Below are positions 50,710-59,660 of a stretch of DNA of 64,000 nucleotides, piece after piece; the first letter of the stretch is position 1, and every line of letters starts with the position of its first letter. The stretch is from Robertmurraya_A mangrovi (GTDB lineage Bacteria > Bacillota > Bacilli > Bacillales > Cytobacillaceae). Below the pieces are notes generated by a model. The model did not search any database. It was not told the origin of the DNA and worked only from the letters and a program-made list of their open reading frames with translations. Where the stretch lies: NCBI RefSeq assembly GCF_034427655.1, contig NZ_JAXOFX010000005.1, forward strand, positions 171,819 through 235,818, in the 5' to 3' direction. The translations under genes and the position numbers were made by a program.

Positions 50710-51744
50710 TTGTATGGATTAGCGAAATTAACAGCTAACTTATTGAAGGATGTGATTGATTTGATTGCTAAAGAATTATATGTACCGATAAAACTTCAGA
50801 CATTGGAAGCGACATTAAGAAGGTTCCACCAAAATGTTCATAAAAGACCAAACATTGAAACTGACTTCGCAAAAAGCTGGGCAGGTTATCATGGTGAACG
50901 TTCCTTAAAATACTACTTAAATTTCCTCCCTGAAAGAGATTATATCATCTTCTTTGATCTCCGCCTCTTAAATTTTGATAACCCCTTTCAAATGGATATT
51001 CTAGTCCTCTCTAGCAAATATGCCCTTATACTTGAAGTGAAAAACATCCTTGGAACATTATATTTTGATCAGGACTTCCAACAACTTATACGGACCATTA
51101 ATGACAAAGAAGAAGGGCTTCCCAATCCCATTGTTCAGGCTAAAAAACAAAAGAGACAGCTATCTATCTGGCTCGATTCCCATCATATTAATCTCCCTGT
51201 TGACTATCTTGTCGTGATTAGTAACCCTTCTACCATTTTAAAAACTCATCCAACAACGCGGTCCGAAGTATTAAAAAGAGTGGTTCATAGTAATCTTTTA
51301 TTAGATCGTATAGAGGCTATGAACCGAAAATACCAGGAGGATATCTTAGATCCAAAGCAACTTCGAAAACTTACAAAAGGAATATTAAAGAGCCACACTC
51401 CTACTGATATTGATATCTATAAATTATATGGAGTTTCAGAACATGACCTAATAACGGGAGTTCATTGCCCCGTCTGTTCTTACATCCCGATGATACGTCG
51501 AAAAAGAAGCTGGTATTGTGAAAAATGTAATTCTTACCATAAGGATGCCCATGTGCGTACACTAAAGGACTACTTTTTACTGATAAATAAGACGATAACG
51601 AATGAAAAATGCCGTAGTTTCCTCCAACTTTCCTCACCTGATGTTGCTAATCGGCTATTAACTTCAATGAATCTGGTTAGCACAGCACAAACAAGGGACG
51701 AATTTATACTCCCGAAGCCAAATTTTTCGAGATATCCGCGTTAA
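50710..51744 (+). CDS. NERD-domain nuclease-related protein with zinc ribbon
   Basis: A 344-residue protein. NERD domain about 55-170, with G-Y-H-G-E near 56-60, FQMDILVLSSKYALILEVKN (Asp and Glu-Val-Lys catalytic-type residues) near 92-111. A C-terminal zinc ribbon follows (HCPVC near 246 and CEKC near 265). NERD proteins are nuclease-like and are usually found with DNA-processing domains; here no extra helicase is present. A TTG start at 50710 is chosen because AGAGGATAT precedes it. The final codons (YPR) are already part of the first unit of a 20-nt repeat array that follows. Confidence 0.78.
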   Translation: MYGLAKLTANLLKDVIDLIAKELYVPIKLQTLEATLRRFHQNVHKRPNIETDFAKSWAGYHGERSLKYYLNFLPERDYIIFFDLRLLNFDNPFQMDILVLSSKYALILEVKNILGTLYFDQDFQQLIRTINDKEEGLPNPIVQAKKQKRQLSIWLDSHHINLPVDYLVVISNPSTILKTHPTTRSEVLKRVVHSNLLLDRIEAMNRKYQEDILDPKQLRKLTKGILKSHTPTDIDIYKLYGVSEHDLITGVHCPVCSYIPMIRRKRSWYCEKCNSYHKDAHVRTLKDYFLLINKTITNEKCRSFLQLSSPDVANRLLTSMNLVSTAQTRDEFILPKPNFSRYPR

Positions 51745-51840
51745 AATAGATATATCCGCGCTTGTTTAAATATATCCGCGAAAAATTGAATATATCCGCG
51801 CTCATTTGAATATATCCGCGAAAATCCAATTTTATCCGCG
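51731..51840. repeat. Strict 20-nt array with ATATATCCGCG core
   Basis: Six units end at 51740, 51760, 51780, 51800, 51820 and 51840: an 11-base core (ATATATCCGCG, last unit TTTTATCCGCG, first unit GATATCCGCG) followed by nine variable AT-rich bases. The period is exactly 20 bases. The first unit lies inside the 3' end of the NERD gene, so the array starts within coding sequence. It lies between two converging genes, the NERD gene and eno. Confidence 0.85.
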
Positions 51841-51908
51841 AAACGCCACTTCAAGAAGGACTCAAGCTCAGACTTAGGCCCACTAGCAAGTACACTCTAA
51901 ACAAAACA

Positions 51909-51935
51909 GCCGCTACACATCATGTGCAGCGGCCA
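51909..51935 (-). terminator. Terminator of eno / glycolytic operon
   Basis: GCCGCTACACAT pairs with GTGCAGCGGC across ATC; on the minus strand the hairpin is followed by TGTTTTGTTT. Confidence 0.8.
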
Positions 51936-51948
51936 TTCCCAAGCTAAA

Positions 51949-53244
51949 TTACTTCTTTAAATTATAGAAAGACTTCAATCCATCATAAACCGCTAATTCA
52001 CCAAGCTCGTCTTCGATGCGAAGAAGTTGGTTGTATTTCGCGATACGATCTGTACGTGACATTGAACCTGTTTTAATTTGACCAGCGTTTGTTGCAACCG
52101 CGATGTCAGCGATTGTTGCATCTTCTGTTTCACCAGAACGGTGAGAAACTACTGCTGTGTAGCCAGCACGTTTCGCCATTTCGATCGCTTCAAATGTTTC
52201 TGTTAATGTACCGATTTGGTTCACTTTGATTAGGATAGAATTTGCGATACCTTTTTCAATACCTTCAGCAAGCTTCTTCGTATTTGTTACGAATAAATCG
52301 TCTCCAACTAACTGAACTCTTCCACCGATACGATCTGTTAATAGCTTGTGACCTTCCCAGTCGTTTTCGTCTAAACCGTCTTCGATTGATACGATAGGGA
52401 ATTCGTTTACTAGCTCTTCATAGAAATTAACCATGTCTAATGAAGATAAACCTGTGCGGCCTTCACCAGCTAAATCATATTTGCCTGTTTCTTTGTTATA
52501 GAACTCTGAAGAAGCAACGTCCATTGCTAGTAAAATGTCTTTTCCTGGCTCATAACCAGCGTTGCGGATAGCTGTCATGATTACTTCTAATGCTTCACGG
52601 TTTGAACCAAGGTTTGGAGCGAATCCACCTTCGTCACCTACAGCTGTGTTTAAACCTTTTTCAGATAATACTTTCTTTAATGAGTGGAATACTTCTGCGC
52701 CCATACGGATTGCTTCTTTGAATGTTGGAGCTCCAACAGGCATAACCATAAATTCTTGGAAGTCCACGTTGTTGTCAGCGTGAGATCCACCGTTGATGAT
52801 GTTCATCATTGGAGTTGGAAGTTGTTTTGCGTTGAATCCACCTAAATAACGGTATAAAGGAAGACCTACGAAATCAGCTGCTGCATGTGCACAAGCCATA
52901 GAAACACCTAGGATTGCGTTAGCACCTAATTTACCTTTGTTTTCAGTTCCGTCTAACTCGATCATTGTGCGGTCAATACCTACTTGATCTGTTACATCCA
53001 TTCCGATTAATTCTTCAGCAATAATGTTGTTAACGTTATCTACTGCTTTTTGTACCCCTTTACCTAGGTAACGAGATTTGTCACCGTCACGAAGTTCTAC
53101 TGCTTCGTGCTCACCAGTTGAAGCACCAGATGGTACGATTGCACGACCGAAGTAACCAGAATCAGTAATTACTTCAACCTCTACTGTTGGATTTCCACGA
53201 GAATCTAAAACTTCACGAGCGTATACGTGTTGGATAAATGGCAT
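51949..53244 (-). CDS. eno: Enolase
   Basis: A 431-residue glycolytic enzyme converting 2-phosphoglycerate to phosphoenolpyruvate. N-terminal VYAREVLDSRGNPTVEVE near 6-23, Mg-binding DVASSEF and EDGLDENDW, and the signature LIKVNQIGTLTETFEAI near 336, followed by SHRSGETED. ATG 53244 is preferred over the TTG two codons upstream because AAGGAGAG is then well spaced. It is the last gene of the cggR-gapA-pgk-tpiA-gpmI-eno operon, 61 bases after gpmI. Confidence 0.98.
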   Translation of the reverse strand: MPFIQHVYAREVLDSRGNPTVEVEVITDSGYFGRAIVPSGASTGEHEAVELRDGDKSRYLGKGVQKAVDNVNNIIAEELIGMDVTDQVGIDRTMIELDGTENKGKLGANAILGVSMACAHAAADFVGLPLYRYLGGFNAKQLPTPMMNIINGGSHADNNVDFQEFMVMPVGAPTFKEAIRMGAEVFHSLKKVLSEKGLNTAVGDEGGFAPNLGSNREALEVIMTAIRNAGYEPGKDILLAMDVASSEFYNKETGKYDLAGEGRTGLSSLDMVNFYEELVNEFPIVSIEDGLDENDWEGHKLLTDRIGGRVQLVGDDLFVTNTKKLAEGIEKGIANSILIKVNQIGTLTETFEAIEMAKRAGYTAVVSHRSGETEDATIADIAVATNAGQIKTGSMSRTDRIAKYNQLLRIEDELGELAVYDGLKSFYNLKK

Positions 53245-53304
53245 AATCAATCTCTCCTTAATATTAATAATTTTTTTTGGCCTATTAAAATGGATTCAAT
53301 AATC

Positions 53305-54840
53305 CTATTTCTTAATTAATGTTGTACCAGTCATTTCAGCTGGTTTCTCTAAATTCAATAAATCAAGAATCGTTGGAGCTAAGTCTCCTAGAATACCGTC
53401 ATCACGCAATTCAGCTCCTGCTTTTGTCACAATAACAGGTACAGGATTTGTCGTGTGTGCAGTCATCGGATTTCCTTCAAGGGTCACTACTTCATCTGCA
53501 TTCCCATGGTCAGCAGTGATAATAGCGGTACCACCCTTTTCAAGAATTAAGTCAACGACTCTACCTAAACACTCGTCTACTGTTTCAATAGCCTTAATTG
53601 TCGGCTCTAGCATTCCAGAGTGTCCAACCATATCTGGATTTGCGAAGTTTAAGATAATAGCATCAAAATTATCATCTTGAATCTCTTTTACTAGAGCATC
53701 GGTTACTTCATACGCACTCATTTCAGGCTGTAAATCATATGTAGCAACTTTAGGTGAATTAATTAAGATACGTGTTTCACCAGGAAACTCAGCTTCACGT
53801 CCACCACTCATAAAGAAGGTAACGTGCGGATACTTTTCAGTCTCAGCAATACGCAGTTGTTTTAAGCCATTCTGAGATAAAACTTCTCCGATTGTATTGT
53901 CTAGGTTCGTTGGTTTAAAAGCAACATAACCATCAACGGTCTCACTAAAATGAGTTAAACATACAAAGTGTAAATCTTGTGGATGCTTTTCCCCTCTATC
54001 AAAGGAACGGAAATCTTTGTTTGTAAAAGTATTTGAAATTTGAATCGCACGATCTGGTCGGAAGTTGTAGAAAATAACCGCATCATTATCTTGAATCGTC
54101 GCGACCGGACTTCCATCTTCTTTTGTCATTACAGATGGTAAGACGAACTCATCATAAATTCCATTACTATAAGAGTCTTTTATAAGCTCTAATGGATTAG
54201 TGTAAGTTGGACCATCGCCGTAAACCATGGCACGATAGGATTTTTCTACGCGTTCCCAACGCTTGTCACGGTCCATTGAGTAATAACGACCAGAAATCGT
54301 TGCAAATTCACCTACGCCATACTCCTTCATTTTGTCCATTGCATCCTTAATATATGTCTCTGCTGTTTGAGGACCAACATCACGTCCATCAAGGAAACCA
54401 TGTACATATACATTTTTGATTCCTTCACTAGCAGCTAAACGAAGTAAGGCATACATGTGCTGAATATGACTGTGTACTCCACCGTCAGACAATAATCCGA
54501 ACAGGTGAAGATTCGTACCATTCTTTTTCGCATGATTCATCGCTTCGATAAAAGTGTCATTCTTTTCAAATTCACCTTCACGAATCGCTATATTAACCTT
54601 AGTTAAACTTTGATAGACCACTCGGCCGGCACCAATGTTTAAATGACCTACTTCCGAGTTTCCCATTTGGCCTTCAGGTAGACCAACGGCTTCACCCGAG
54701 GCCACTAAAGTAGAATGAGGAAATGTGTTCCAATAACGATCAAAGTTTGGTTTGTTCGATTGGGCAACCGCGTTTCCGCTTCTTTCTCCCCTTAGGGCGA
54801 ACCCGTCTAAAATAATTAACGCAACAGGTGCCTTACTCAT
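53305..54840 (-). CDS. gpmI: 2,3-bisphosphoglycerate-independent phosphoglycerate mutase
   Basis: A 511-residue Mn-dependent mutase. ALIILDGFALRG at residues 7-18, MGNSEVGHLNIGAGR (nucleophile Ser near 62) and the metal-binding TADHGNADE near 445 are intact. ATG 54840 is chosen because TTGGAGGCAGG precedes it, so it overlaps the end of tpiA by 8 bases. Converts 3- to 2-phosphoglycerate, between tpiA and eno in the operon. Confidence 0.97.
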   Translation of the reverse strand: MSKAPVALIILDGFALRGERSGNAVAQSNKPNFDRYWNTFPHSTLVASGEAVGLPEGQMGNSEVGHLNIGAGRVVYQSLTKVNIAIREGEFEKNDTFIEAMNHAKKNGTNLHLFGLLSDGGVHSHIQHMYALLRLAASEGIKNVYVHGFLDGRDVGPQTAETYIKDAMDKMKEYGVGEFATISGRYYSMDRDKRWERVEKSYRAMVYGDGPTYTNPLELIKDSYSNGIYDEFVLPSVMTKEDGSPVATIQDNDAVIFYNFRPDRAIQISNTFTNKDFRSFDRGEKHPQDLHFVCLTHFSETVDGYVAFKPTNLDNTIGEVLSQNGLKQLRIAETEKYPHVTFFMSGGREAEFPGETRILINSPKVATYDLQPEMSAYEVTDALVKEIQDDNFDAIILNFANPDMVGHSGMLEPTIKAIETVDECLGRVVDLILEKGGTAIITADHGNADEVVTLEGNPMTAHTTNPVPVIVTKAGAELRDDGILGDLAPTILDLLNLEKPAEMTGTTLIKK

Positions 54841-55594
54841 TCTTACCTGCCTCCAATAATTGTAGGAATGATGGTGCTTCAAGGCTTGCTCCGCCAACTA
54901 AAGCACCATCAATATCAGGCTGAGCCATGTATTCACCAATATTGCCAGGTTTTACGCTACCACCATATTGAATACGAACCGCATCAGCTACATCTTGAGA
55001 GAACTGCTCGCTGATTACTTTTCGGATATGTGAACAAGTTTCATTTGCATCTTCAGCTGTAGATGATTTTCCTGTTCCAATAGCCCAAATTGGTTCATAT
55101 GCAATAACCGTTTGCTTTACTTGCTCTTCTGTTAATCCAACTAAAGCATTCTTAATTTGAGTTCCAACAAACTCGTTTGTTTCGCCGTTTTCACGCTGCT
55201 CTAATGTTTCACCACAACAAACAATTGGAGTGATTCCATGTTTGAATGCTGCTAATGTTTTTTTGTTAACAGACTCATCTGTTTCATTAAACATTTCACG
55301 ACGCTCTGAATGTCCGATGATGACATATTTGACACCCAAATCAGCTAATGCAACTGGACTGATTTCGCCAGTAAAAGCACCGCTTTCTTCAAAATGCATA
55401 TTTTGTGCTCCAATTTCCACATCATAATCTTTAGAAATTTCCACTAATCTTTCTAAAAATAATGCAGGTGCACAAACTACAGAATCTACTTTTTCTTTAG
55501 AAGGAACTAATCCATTAACCTCTTCTAGGAAGCTTTTTGCTTCTGAGATCGTTTTATGCATTTTCCAGTTCCCAGCAATAATTGGTTTACGCAT
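54833..55594 (-). CDS. tpiA: Triosephosphate isomerase
   Basis: A 253-residue TIM barrel enzyme. Motifs: GNWKMHK near 8-14 (catalytic Lys), IIGHSERR near 94 (His) and AYEPIWAIGTG near 166 (catalytic Glu, loop 6). ATG 55594 (MRKPIIAG) is chosen because GAAAGGAATG precedes it and the length is that of the family. Overlaps gpmI by 8 bases. Confidence 0.97.
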   Translation of the reverse strand: MRKPIIAGNWKMHKTISEAKSFLEEVNGLVPSKEKVDSVVCAPALFLERLVEISKDYDVEIGAQNMHFEESGAFTGEISPVALADLGVKYVIIGHSERREMFNETDESVNKKTLAAFKHGITPIVCCGETLEQRENGETNEFVGTQIKNALVGLTEEQVKQTVIAYEPIWAIGTGKSSTAEDANETCSHIRKVISEQFSQDVADAVRIQYGGSVKPGNIGEYMAQPDIDGALVGGASLEAPSFLQLLEAGKNE

Positions 55595-55672
55595 GCTGTT
55601 CATTCCTTTCATGCTATCAAAAGCTAGATTTACTTGAGAGGCTTTCATATTGAGATAAAAGCTTCAAAAAGA

Positions 55673-56857
55673 TTACTTATCGTTTAATGCTACAACTCCA
55701 GGTAAGGCTTTACCTTCCATGAATTCAAGAGAAGCTCCGCCACCTGTAGAAATATGACTCATTTTATCTGCAAGGTTGAACTTTTCTACTGCCGCAGCTG
55801 AATCTCCACCGCCGATAACAGAATAAGTATCTGCTGACTCTGCAAGTGCTTCTGCTACTGCCTTTGTTCCACCTGCGAATTTTTCCATTTCAAACACACC
55901 CATTGGACCGTTCCAAATCACAAGCTTAGACTCTTTAATCACTCCACGATATAGCTCTGCAGTTTTTGGACCAATGTCAAGGGCTTCCCAATCAGAAGGA
56001 ATTTCTTCGATTGCCACTTCTTTAGTGTTAGCTGTTTCAGAAAAATCATCGGCTACGATGGCATCAACAGGCATATAAAATTTAACACCTTTTTCTTCAG
56101 CCTTTTGCATAAATGTTTTAGCCAGCTCGATTTTATCTTCTTCTAGAAGACTTTTACCAACTTCATGTCCTTGTGCTTTTACGAAGGTATAAGCTAGGCC
56201 ACCACCGATAATTAAGTTATCTACTTTTTCTAATAGATTATCGATAACACCAATCTTATCTTTTACTTTAGCCCCACCAATAATCGCAGTGAAAGGTCTT
56301 TCAGGATTTGATAATGCTTTACCTAAAACATCTAATTCTTTTTCCATTAACAGTCCAGATACTGCTGGAAGATGGTGTGCAATTCCTTCTGTTGATGCGT
56401 GAGCACGATGAGCAGCACCGAAAGCATCGTTTACATATACATCTGCTAGTTCAGCAAATGACTTAGCTAATTCTGAATCATTTTTCTCTTCACCAGGATA
56501 AAAACGAACGTTTTCTAAAAGAAGAACATCTCCTTCATTCATTGTATCCACAAGAGCTTTTACAGAATCTCCATAAGCTTCATCTGCTTTTTTAACTTCT
56601 TTACCTAAAAGCTCCGATAGTCTTGTTGCAACAGGAGTCAGTCTCATTTCTTCAACAACTGCCCCTTTTGGACGACCTAGGTGACTAGCTAAAATCACTT
56701 TTCCACCTTGATCCATTATGTATTGAATAGTAGGAAGAGCAGCACGAATACGAGTTTCATCTGTGATTTTACCGTCTTTCATCGGTACGTTAAAATCAAC
56801 ACGACAGAATACACGTTTTCCTTTTAAATCAACATCTTTAACACTTTTCTTGTTCAT
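55673..56857 (-). CDS. pgk: Phosphoglycerate kinase
   Basis: A 394-residue glycolytic kinase. CRVDFNVPMKDG near 19-30, GGGLAYTF near 216, GPMGVFEMEKFAGGT near 330 and GGGDSAAAVEK near 357 are the family signatures. ATG 56857 is selected because AGGAGGT precedes it. It lies 318 bases downstream of gapA, a larger gap than elsewhere in the operon, which contains a small frame-split ORF and a hairpin. Confidence 0.97.
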   Translation of the reverse strand: MNKKSVKDVDLKGKRVFCRVDFNVPMKDGKITDETRIRAALPTIQYIMDQGGKVILASHLGRPKGAVVEEMRLTPVATRLSELLGKEVKKADEAYGDSVKALVDTMNEGDVLLLENVRFYPGEEKNDSELAKSFAELADVYVNDAFGAAHRAHASTEGIAHHLPAVSGLLMEKELDVLGKALSNPERPFTAIIGGAKVKDKIGVIDNLLEKVDNLIIGGGLAYTFVKAQGHEVGKSLLEEDKIELAKTFMQKAEEKGVKFYMPVDAIVADDFSETANTKEVAIEEIPSDWEALDIGPKTAELYRGVIKESKLVIWNGPMGVFEMEKFAGGTKAVAEALAESADTYSVIGGGDSAAAVEKFNLADKMSHISTGGGASLEFMEGKALPGVVALNDK

Positions 56858-56903
56858 CGCAAAGGACCTCCTAAATAGTTCGGCTAATTTTAGCCACAAA
56901 ATG

Positions 56904-56942
56904 AAAAGGAGTGGGGAAAATCCCCGCTCCCCTTTTTAAAAC
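56904..56942. terminator. Attenuator-like hairpin between gapA and pgk
   Basis: AAAAGGAGTGGGGA and TCCCCGCTCCCCTTTTT pair imperfectly around AAAA. On the minus strand the stem is preceded by A residues and followed by TTTTC, so it could partly terminate or stabilise mRNA upstream of pgk. Confidence 0.5.
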
Positions 56943-56960
56943 CTTATCTTGTTCTGATAG

Positions 56961-57126
56961 TTAGTAAACTCGTGCTAGCGAATTCTTACTTGGACGAACT
57001 TGATATTGTTTGCACCCTTCTGGAAACGATATCCTAGTAAGGTAGGTTTCACCTTTTTCATTATAGTCGTTCACGGTATTAGAATCCATAAGTTGTGTGA
57101 ACAAATTTAGGATAATAATTTTGCAT
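56961..57126 (-). pseudogene. Frame-split small ORF between gapA and pgk
   Basis: A reading frame begins at ATG 57126 (MQNYYPKFVHTTYGF) and stops after 15 codons; a second frame, one base over, overlaps it (from ATG 57089) and encodes 42 residues (MDSNTVNDYNEKGETYLTRI, ending near SLARVY) to 56961. Removing one T in the TTCTAA run joins them as 54 residues, MQNYYPKFVHTTYGF-NTVNDYNEKG and so on. Both halves have protein-like composition. No family is recognised. It may be a broken gene or an error. Ribosome binding site is weak (TTGAGATTCAG). Confidence 0.45.
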
Positions 57127-57175
57127 CTGAATCTCAATGCCTTGTTTAGAAAATCAAATTTTCAAAGTCAGCTAA

Positions 57176-58183
57176 TTAAAGTCCTTTTTTAGCAATGTAA
57201 TCGATTAAGTCAACTACACGATGAGAGTAACCTGACTCGTTGTCGTACCAAGAGATTACTTTTACCATGCTGCCTTCCATTACCATTGTAGAAAGAGCAT
57301 CGATTGTTGAAGAGTAAGGATTTCCGTTGTAGTCACCAGATACTAATGGCTCTTCACTGTAACCAAGGATTCCAGCTAAGTTACCTTCTGCTGCCTCTTT
57401 GAATTTAGCATTTACTTCTTCAGCTGTAACTTCTTTTTCTAATTCAACAACTAAGTCTACTAAAGATACGTTTGGAGTTGGAACACGCATTGCTCCACCA
57501 TTTAACTTACCTTTTAACTCAGGTAATACTAATGAAACAGCTTTAGCCGCACCAGTAGTTGTAGGAATGATGTTTTCAGCTGCCGCACGAGCACGACGGT
57601 AGTCTTTATGTGGTAAGTCTAAAATTTGTTGGTCATTTGTGTATGAGTGAACAGTTGTCATCATACCGCGTTTAATTCCAAAGTTTTCGTGTAGAACTTT
57701 AGCAAATGGAGCTAAACAGTTTGTAGTACAAGATGCATTAGAAATGACATGGTGGTTAGCAGGATCGTACTTGTCATCATTTACACCCATAACGATAGTA
57801 ATATCTTCGTTTGATGCAGGAGCAGAGATGATAACTTTTTTCGCACCAGCTTCTAAATGTTTTGCAGCATCTTCGCGTTTTGTGAAGCGACCAGTTGATT
57901 CAACAACTACTTCTACACCAAGATCTCCCCAACCTAATTGAGCTGGATCACGTTCAGCAAGAACTTTTACTTTTTTGCCTCCAACTACTAATGAATCACC
58001 ATCTACAGTAACTTCCTGATCAAGCTTACCGTGAACAGAGTCATATTTTAAAAGGTGTGCAAGCATGTTAGCATCTGTTAAATCGTTAACTGCTACTACC
58101 TCTACATTTGGGTTCTTTAAAGCTGCACGGAATACGATACGTCCAATTCTACCAAATCCATTAATACCAATTTTTACTGCCAT
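57176..58183 (-). CDS. gapA: Glyceraldehyde-3-phosphate dehydrogenase
   Basis: A 335-residue NAD-dependent glycolytic GAPDH. NAD-binding NGFGRIGR at 8-15, active-site SNASCTTNCLAP near 149-160, and typical C-terminal WYDNESGYSHRVVDL. It is expressed after cggR, the repressor gene 52 bases upstream. Length and motifs correspond to the catabolic GapA rather than GapB. Start ATG 58183 has AAAGGAGG upstream. Confidence 0.98.
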   Translation of the reverse strand: MAVKIGINGFGRIGRIVFRAALKNPNVEVVAVNDLTDANMLAHLLKYDSVHGKLDQEVTVDGDSLVVGGKKVKVLAERDPAQLGWGDLGVEVVVESTGRFTKREDAAKHLEAGAKKVIISAPASNEDITIVMGVNDDKYDPANHHVISNASCTTNCLAPFAKVLHENFGIKRGMMTTVHSYTNDQQILDLPHKDYRRARAAAENIIPTTTGAAKAVSLVLPELKGKLNGGAMRVPTPNVSLVDLVVELEKEVTAEEVNAKFKEAAEGNLAGILGYSEEPLVSGDYNGNPYSSTIDALSTMVMEGSMVKVISWYDNESGYSHRVVDLIDYIAKKGL

Positions 58184-58235
58184 GTTTATTTCCTCCTTTA
58201 ATATGTGTAAGGATTAATTTTATTTTTAAAGGGAG

Positions 58236-59258
58236 TTACCCTTTTAATAACTGTAAGGCTGCACCTTCATCTGTGATGAGTACGGTGTTTTTGGGTGCTT
58301 GTTTCATGTAGGCTCTAATGGCTTTCCCCTTAGAAGAACCTCCAGCTACTGCAATGACGTGTTCGGCGTGTTCTAAGTCATCTAATTGAAGTCCTATTGT
58401 ATGTACTTTATGAACAACTTCTCCAGATTCATTAAAATAGTATCCGAACGCTTCCCCTACTGCATCTGCTTGTTGGATTTTATACAAATCCTCTCGGCTC
58501 GTTTTACGGCGTTCTGCCATTGTAATAGCGTCTCCAATTCCATGTAAAACCATGCTTGCAGATTTAATTAAACTTAAAACTTCTTTAATATGAGGCTCTT
58601 TCATAATCGTTTGATACGTTTCACTGCTTACTTGATCAGGAACATATAAAACTCTATGCTTAGAATGAGTTCTTTCCGCCATCTTCGCACAAATTGTGTT
58701 TGCTTGATTCTGAACGTCTTCCCCAATTCCACCTCTTGCAGGAACAAAGACAAAGTCTTTACTTACTTCTGGAGTTAGCATTTCGGCCACAGCTGCCATC
58801 GTTGATCCGCCAGTTACTGCGATAATATTTTCTCCCTGTAATGACTGATTCATACGCATAGCGCATGCTCTTCCAAGCTCACTCTTTACCCAAGGGGAAA
58901 CATCGGTGTTTCCTGAAACAATAATGACTTTTTCGACCCCTAGGATGTTTTGAAGCTGCTCTTCCATTTTGTCTATACCCGTAATTTCTCTCATTACGCT
59001 TTCTAAGCTCTCAAGTAAATCTTTTCCTTCAGTCGTTAAGCTCATTCCTAAACTTGAAACAGAGATTAGATTTTGGTCCTTAAGGAAAGTTACTTCGCTT
59101 CTTAGAACTCTTTCTGTAACCCCTAGGCTTACGGATAAATTTCTTCTACCAACTGGTTCCATCAACCCGATAAACTGCAGTATAGAAAAGCGTTTTTGCA
59201 TAACAGAAACTAAATCAGGTAATAATCTTTTTTGTAAATCGATTAATGAGTACTTCAT
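58236..59258 (-). CDS. cggR: Central glycolytic genes regulator CggR
   Basis: A 341-residue SorC-family repressor of the gapA operon, released by fructose-1,6-bisphosphate. N-terminal helix-turn-helix region (PVGRRNLSVSLGVTERVLRSEV near 34-55) and a C-terminal sugar-phosphate binding domain (TGGSTMAAVAEML near 148). ATG 59258 is chosen because AAGGAGCACG lies directly upstream. Its operator is at 59283-59318 just upstream. Confidence 0.95.
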   Translation of the reverse strand: MKYSLIDLQKRLLPDLVSVMQKRFSILQFIGLMEPVGRRNLSVSLGVTERVLRSEVTFLKDQNLISVSSLGMSLTTEGKDLLESLESVMREITGIDKMEEQLQNILGVEKVIIVSGNTDVSPWVKSELGRACAMRMNQSLQGENIIAVTGGSTMAAVAEMLTPEVSKDFVFVPARGGIGEDVQNQANTICAKMAERTHSKHRVLYVPDQVSSETYQTIMKEPHIKEVLSLIKSASMVLHGIGDAITMAERRKTSREDLYKIQQADAVGEAFGYYFNESGEVVHKVHTIGLQLDDLEHAEHVIAVAGGSSKGKAIRAYMKQAPKNTVLITDEGAALQLLKG

Positions 59259-59282
59259 GACGTGCTCCTTCATCCACCTGGT

Positions 59283-59350
59283 GGTCATTTTATGTCCCTA
59301 ATGGACTTATTATGTCCCACTTAGAATAAAAAAAATCACCCCTGCTTCAA
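59283..59350 (-). promoter_or_regulatory. cggR-gapA operon promoter and CggR operator
   Basis: On the minus strand a candidate -35 TTGAAG (59350-59345) and -10 TATTCT (59328-59323) are spaced 16 bases. Directly downstream is GGGACATAATAAGTCC ATTA GGGACATAAAATGACC (59318-59283), two direct copies matching the known CggR site layout (GGGAC-N-GTC repeats). Confidence 0.75.
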
Positions 59351-59372
59351 TTGCTATTCTAACAGGTGTGAT
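59328..59372 (-). terminator. Terminator of glutaredoxin-like gene
   Basis: AATCACACCTGTTAG pairs imperfectly with CAGGGGTGATT and is followed by eight T residues on the minus strand. It overlaps the -35 region of cggR. Confidence 0.75.
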
Positions 59373-59385
59373 TTCGTAATTCAAC

Positions 59386-59640
59386 TCAAAAACTGCCCTT
59401 TTTTAATGTAAGCGCTTCGTTTATGACAAATTTGTCAATTTGCCCGTATTGGACTTCTTCTCCATCAATTTCAACAACCGGAATCATGAGACCGTATTTT
59501 TCAGTTAGCTCATCACTTTCATCAATATCCAGCTCTTCATAGTCGAAATTCCATTCTTCTTTTAATTCTAAAACGACTTTTTTGCCTTTATCACATAATG
59601 GGCAACGATTTCTTGTGTATAAGGTGACTTTAATGGTCAT
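59386..59640 (-). CDS. Glutaredoxin-like thiol protein
   Basis: An 84-residue small redox protein with a CPLC motif (Cys 14 and 17) near the N-terminus and the cis-Pro in MIPVVEIDGEEV near 52-63. It belongs with the DUF836-type glutaredoxin-like family. It sits 20 bases downstream of rpoN and may be co-transcribed; a role with RpoN is not implied. Start ATG 59640 is preceded by AGGAGTAG. Confidence 0.83.
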   Translation of the reverse strand: MTIKVTLYTRNRCPLCDKGKKVVLELKEEWNFDYEELDIDESDELTEKYGLMIPVVEIDGEEVQYGQIDKFVINEALTLKKGSF

Positions 59641-59660
59641 TCTACTACTCCTTTAAGCCA

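Noticed and set aside
51731..51840. CRISPR array
   Set aside because: Core is only 11 bases and spacers 9 bases, far below CRISPR sizes, and no cas genes are present.
57079..57126. prfB-like +1 programmed frameshift in the gapA-pgk ORF
   Set aside because: The codon before the stop is TTC followed by TAA; slippage to TCT would not pair, and no SD-like element precedes it.
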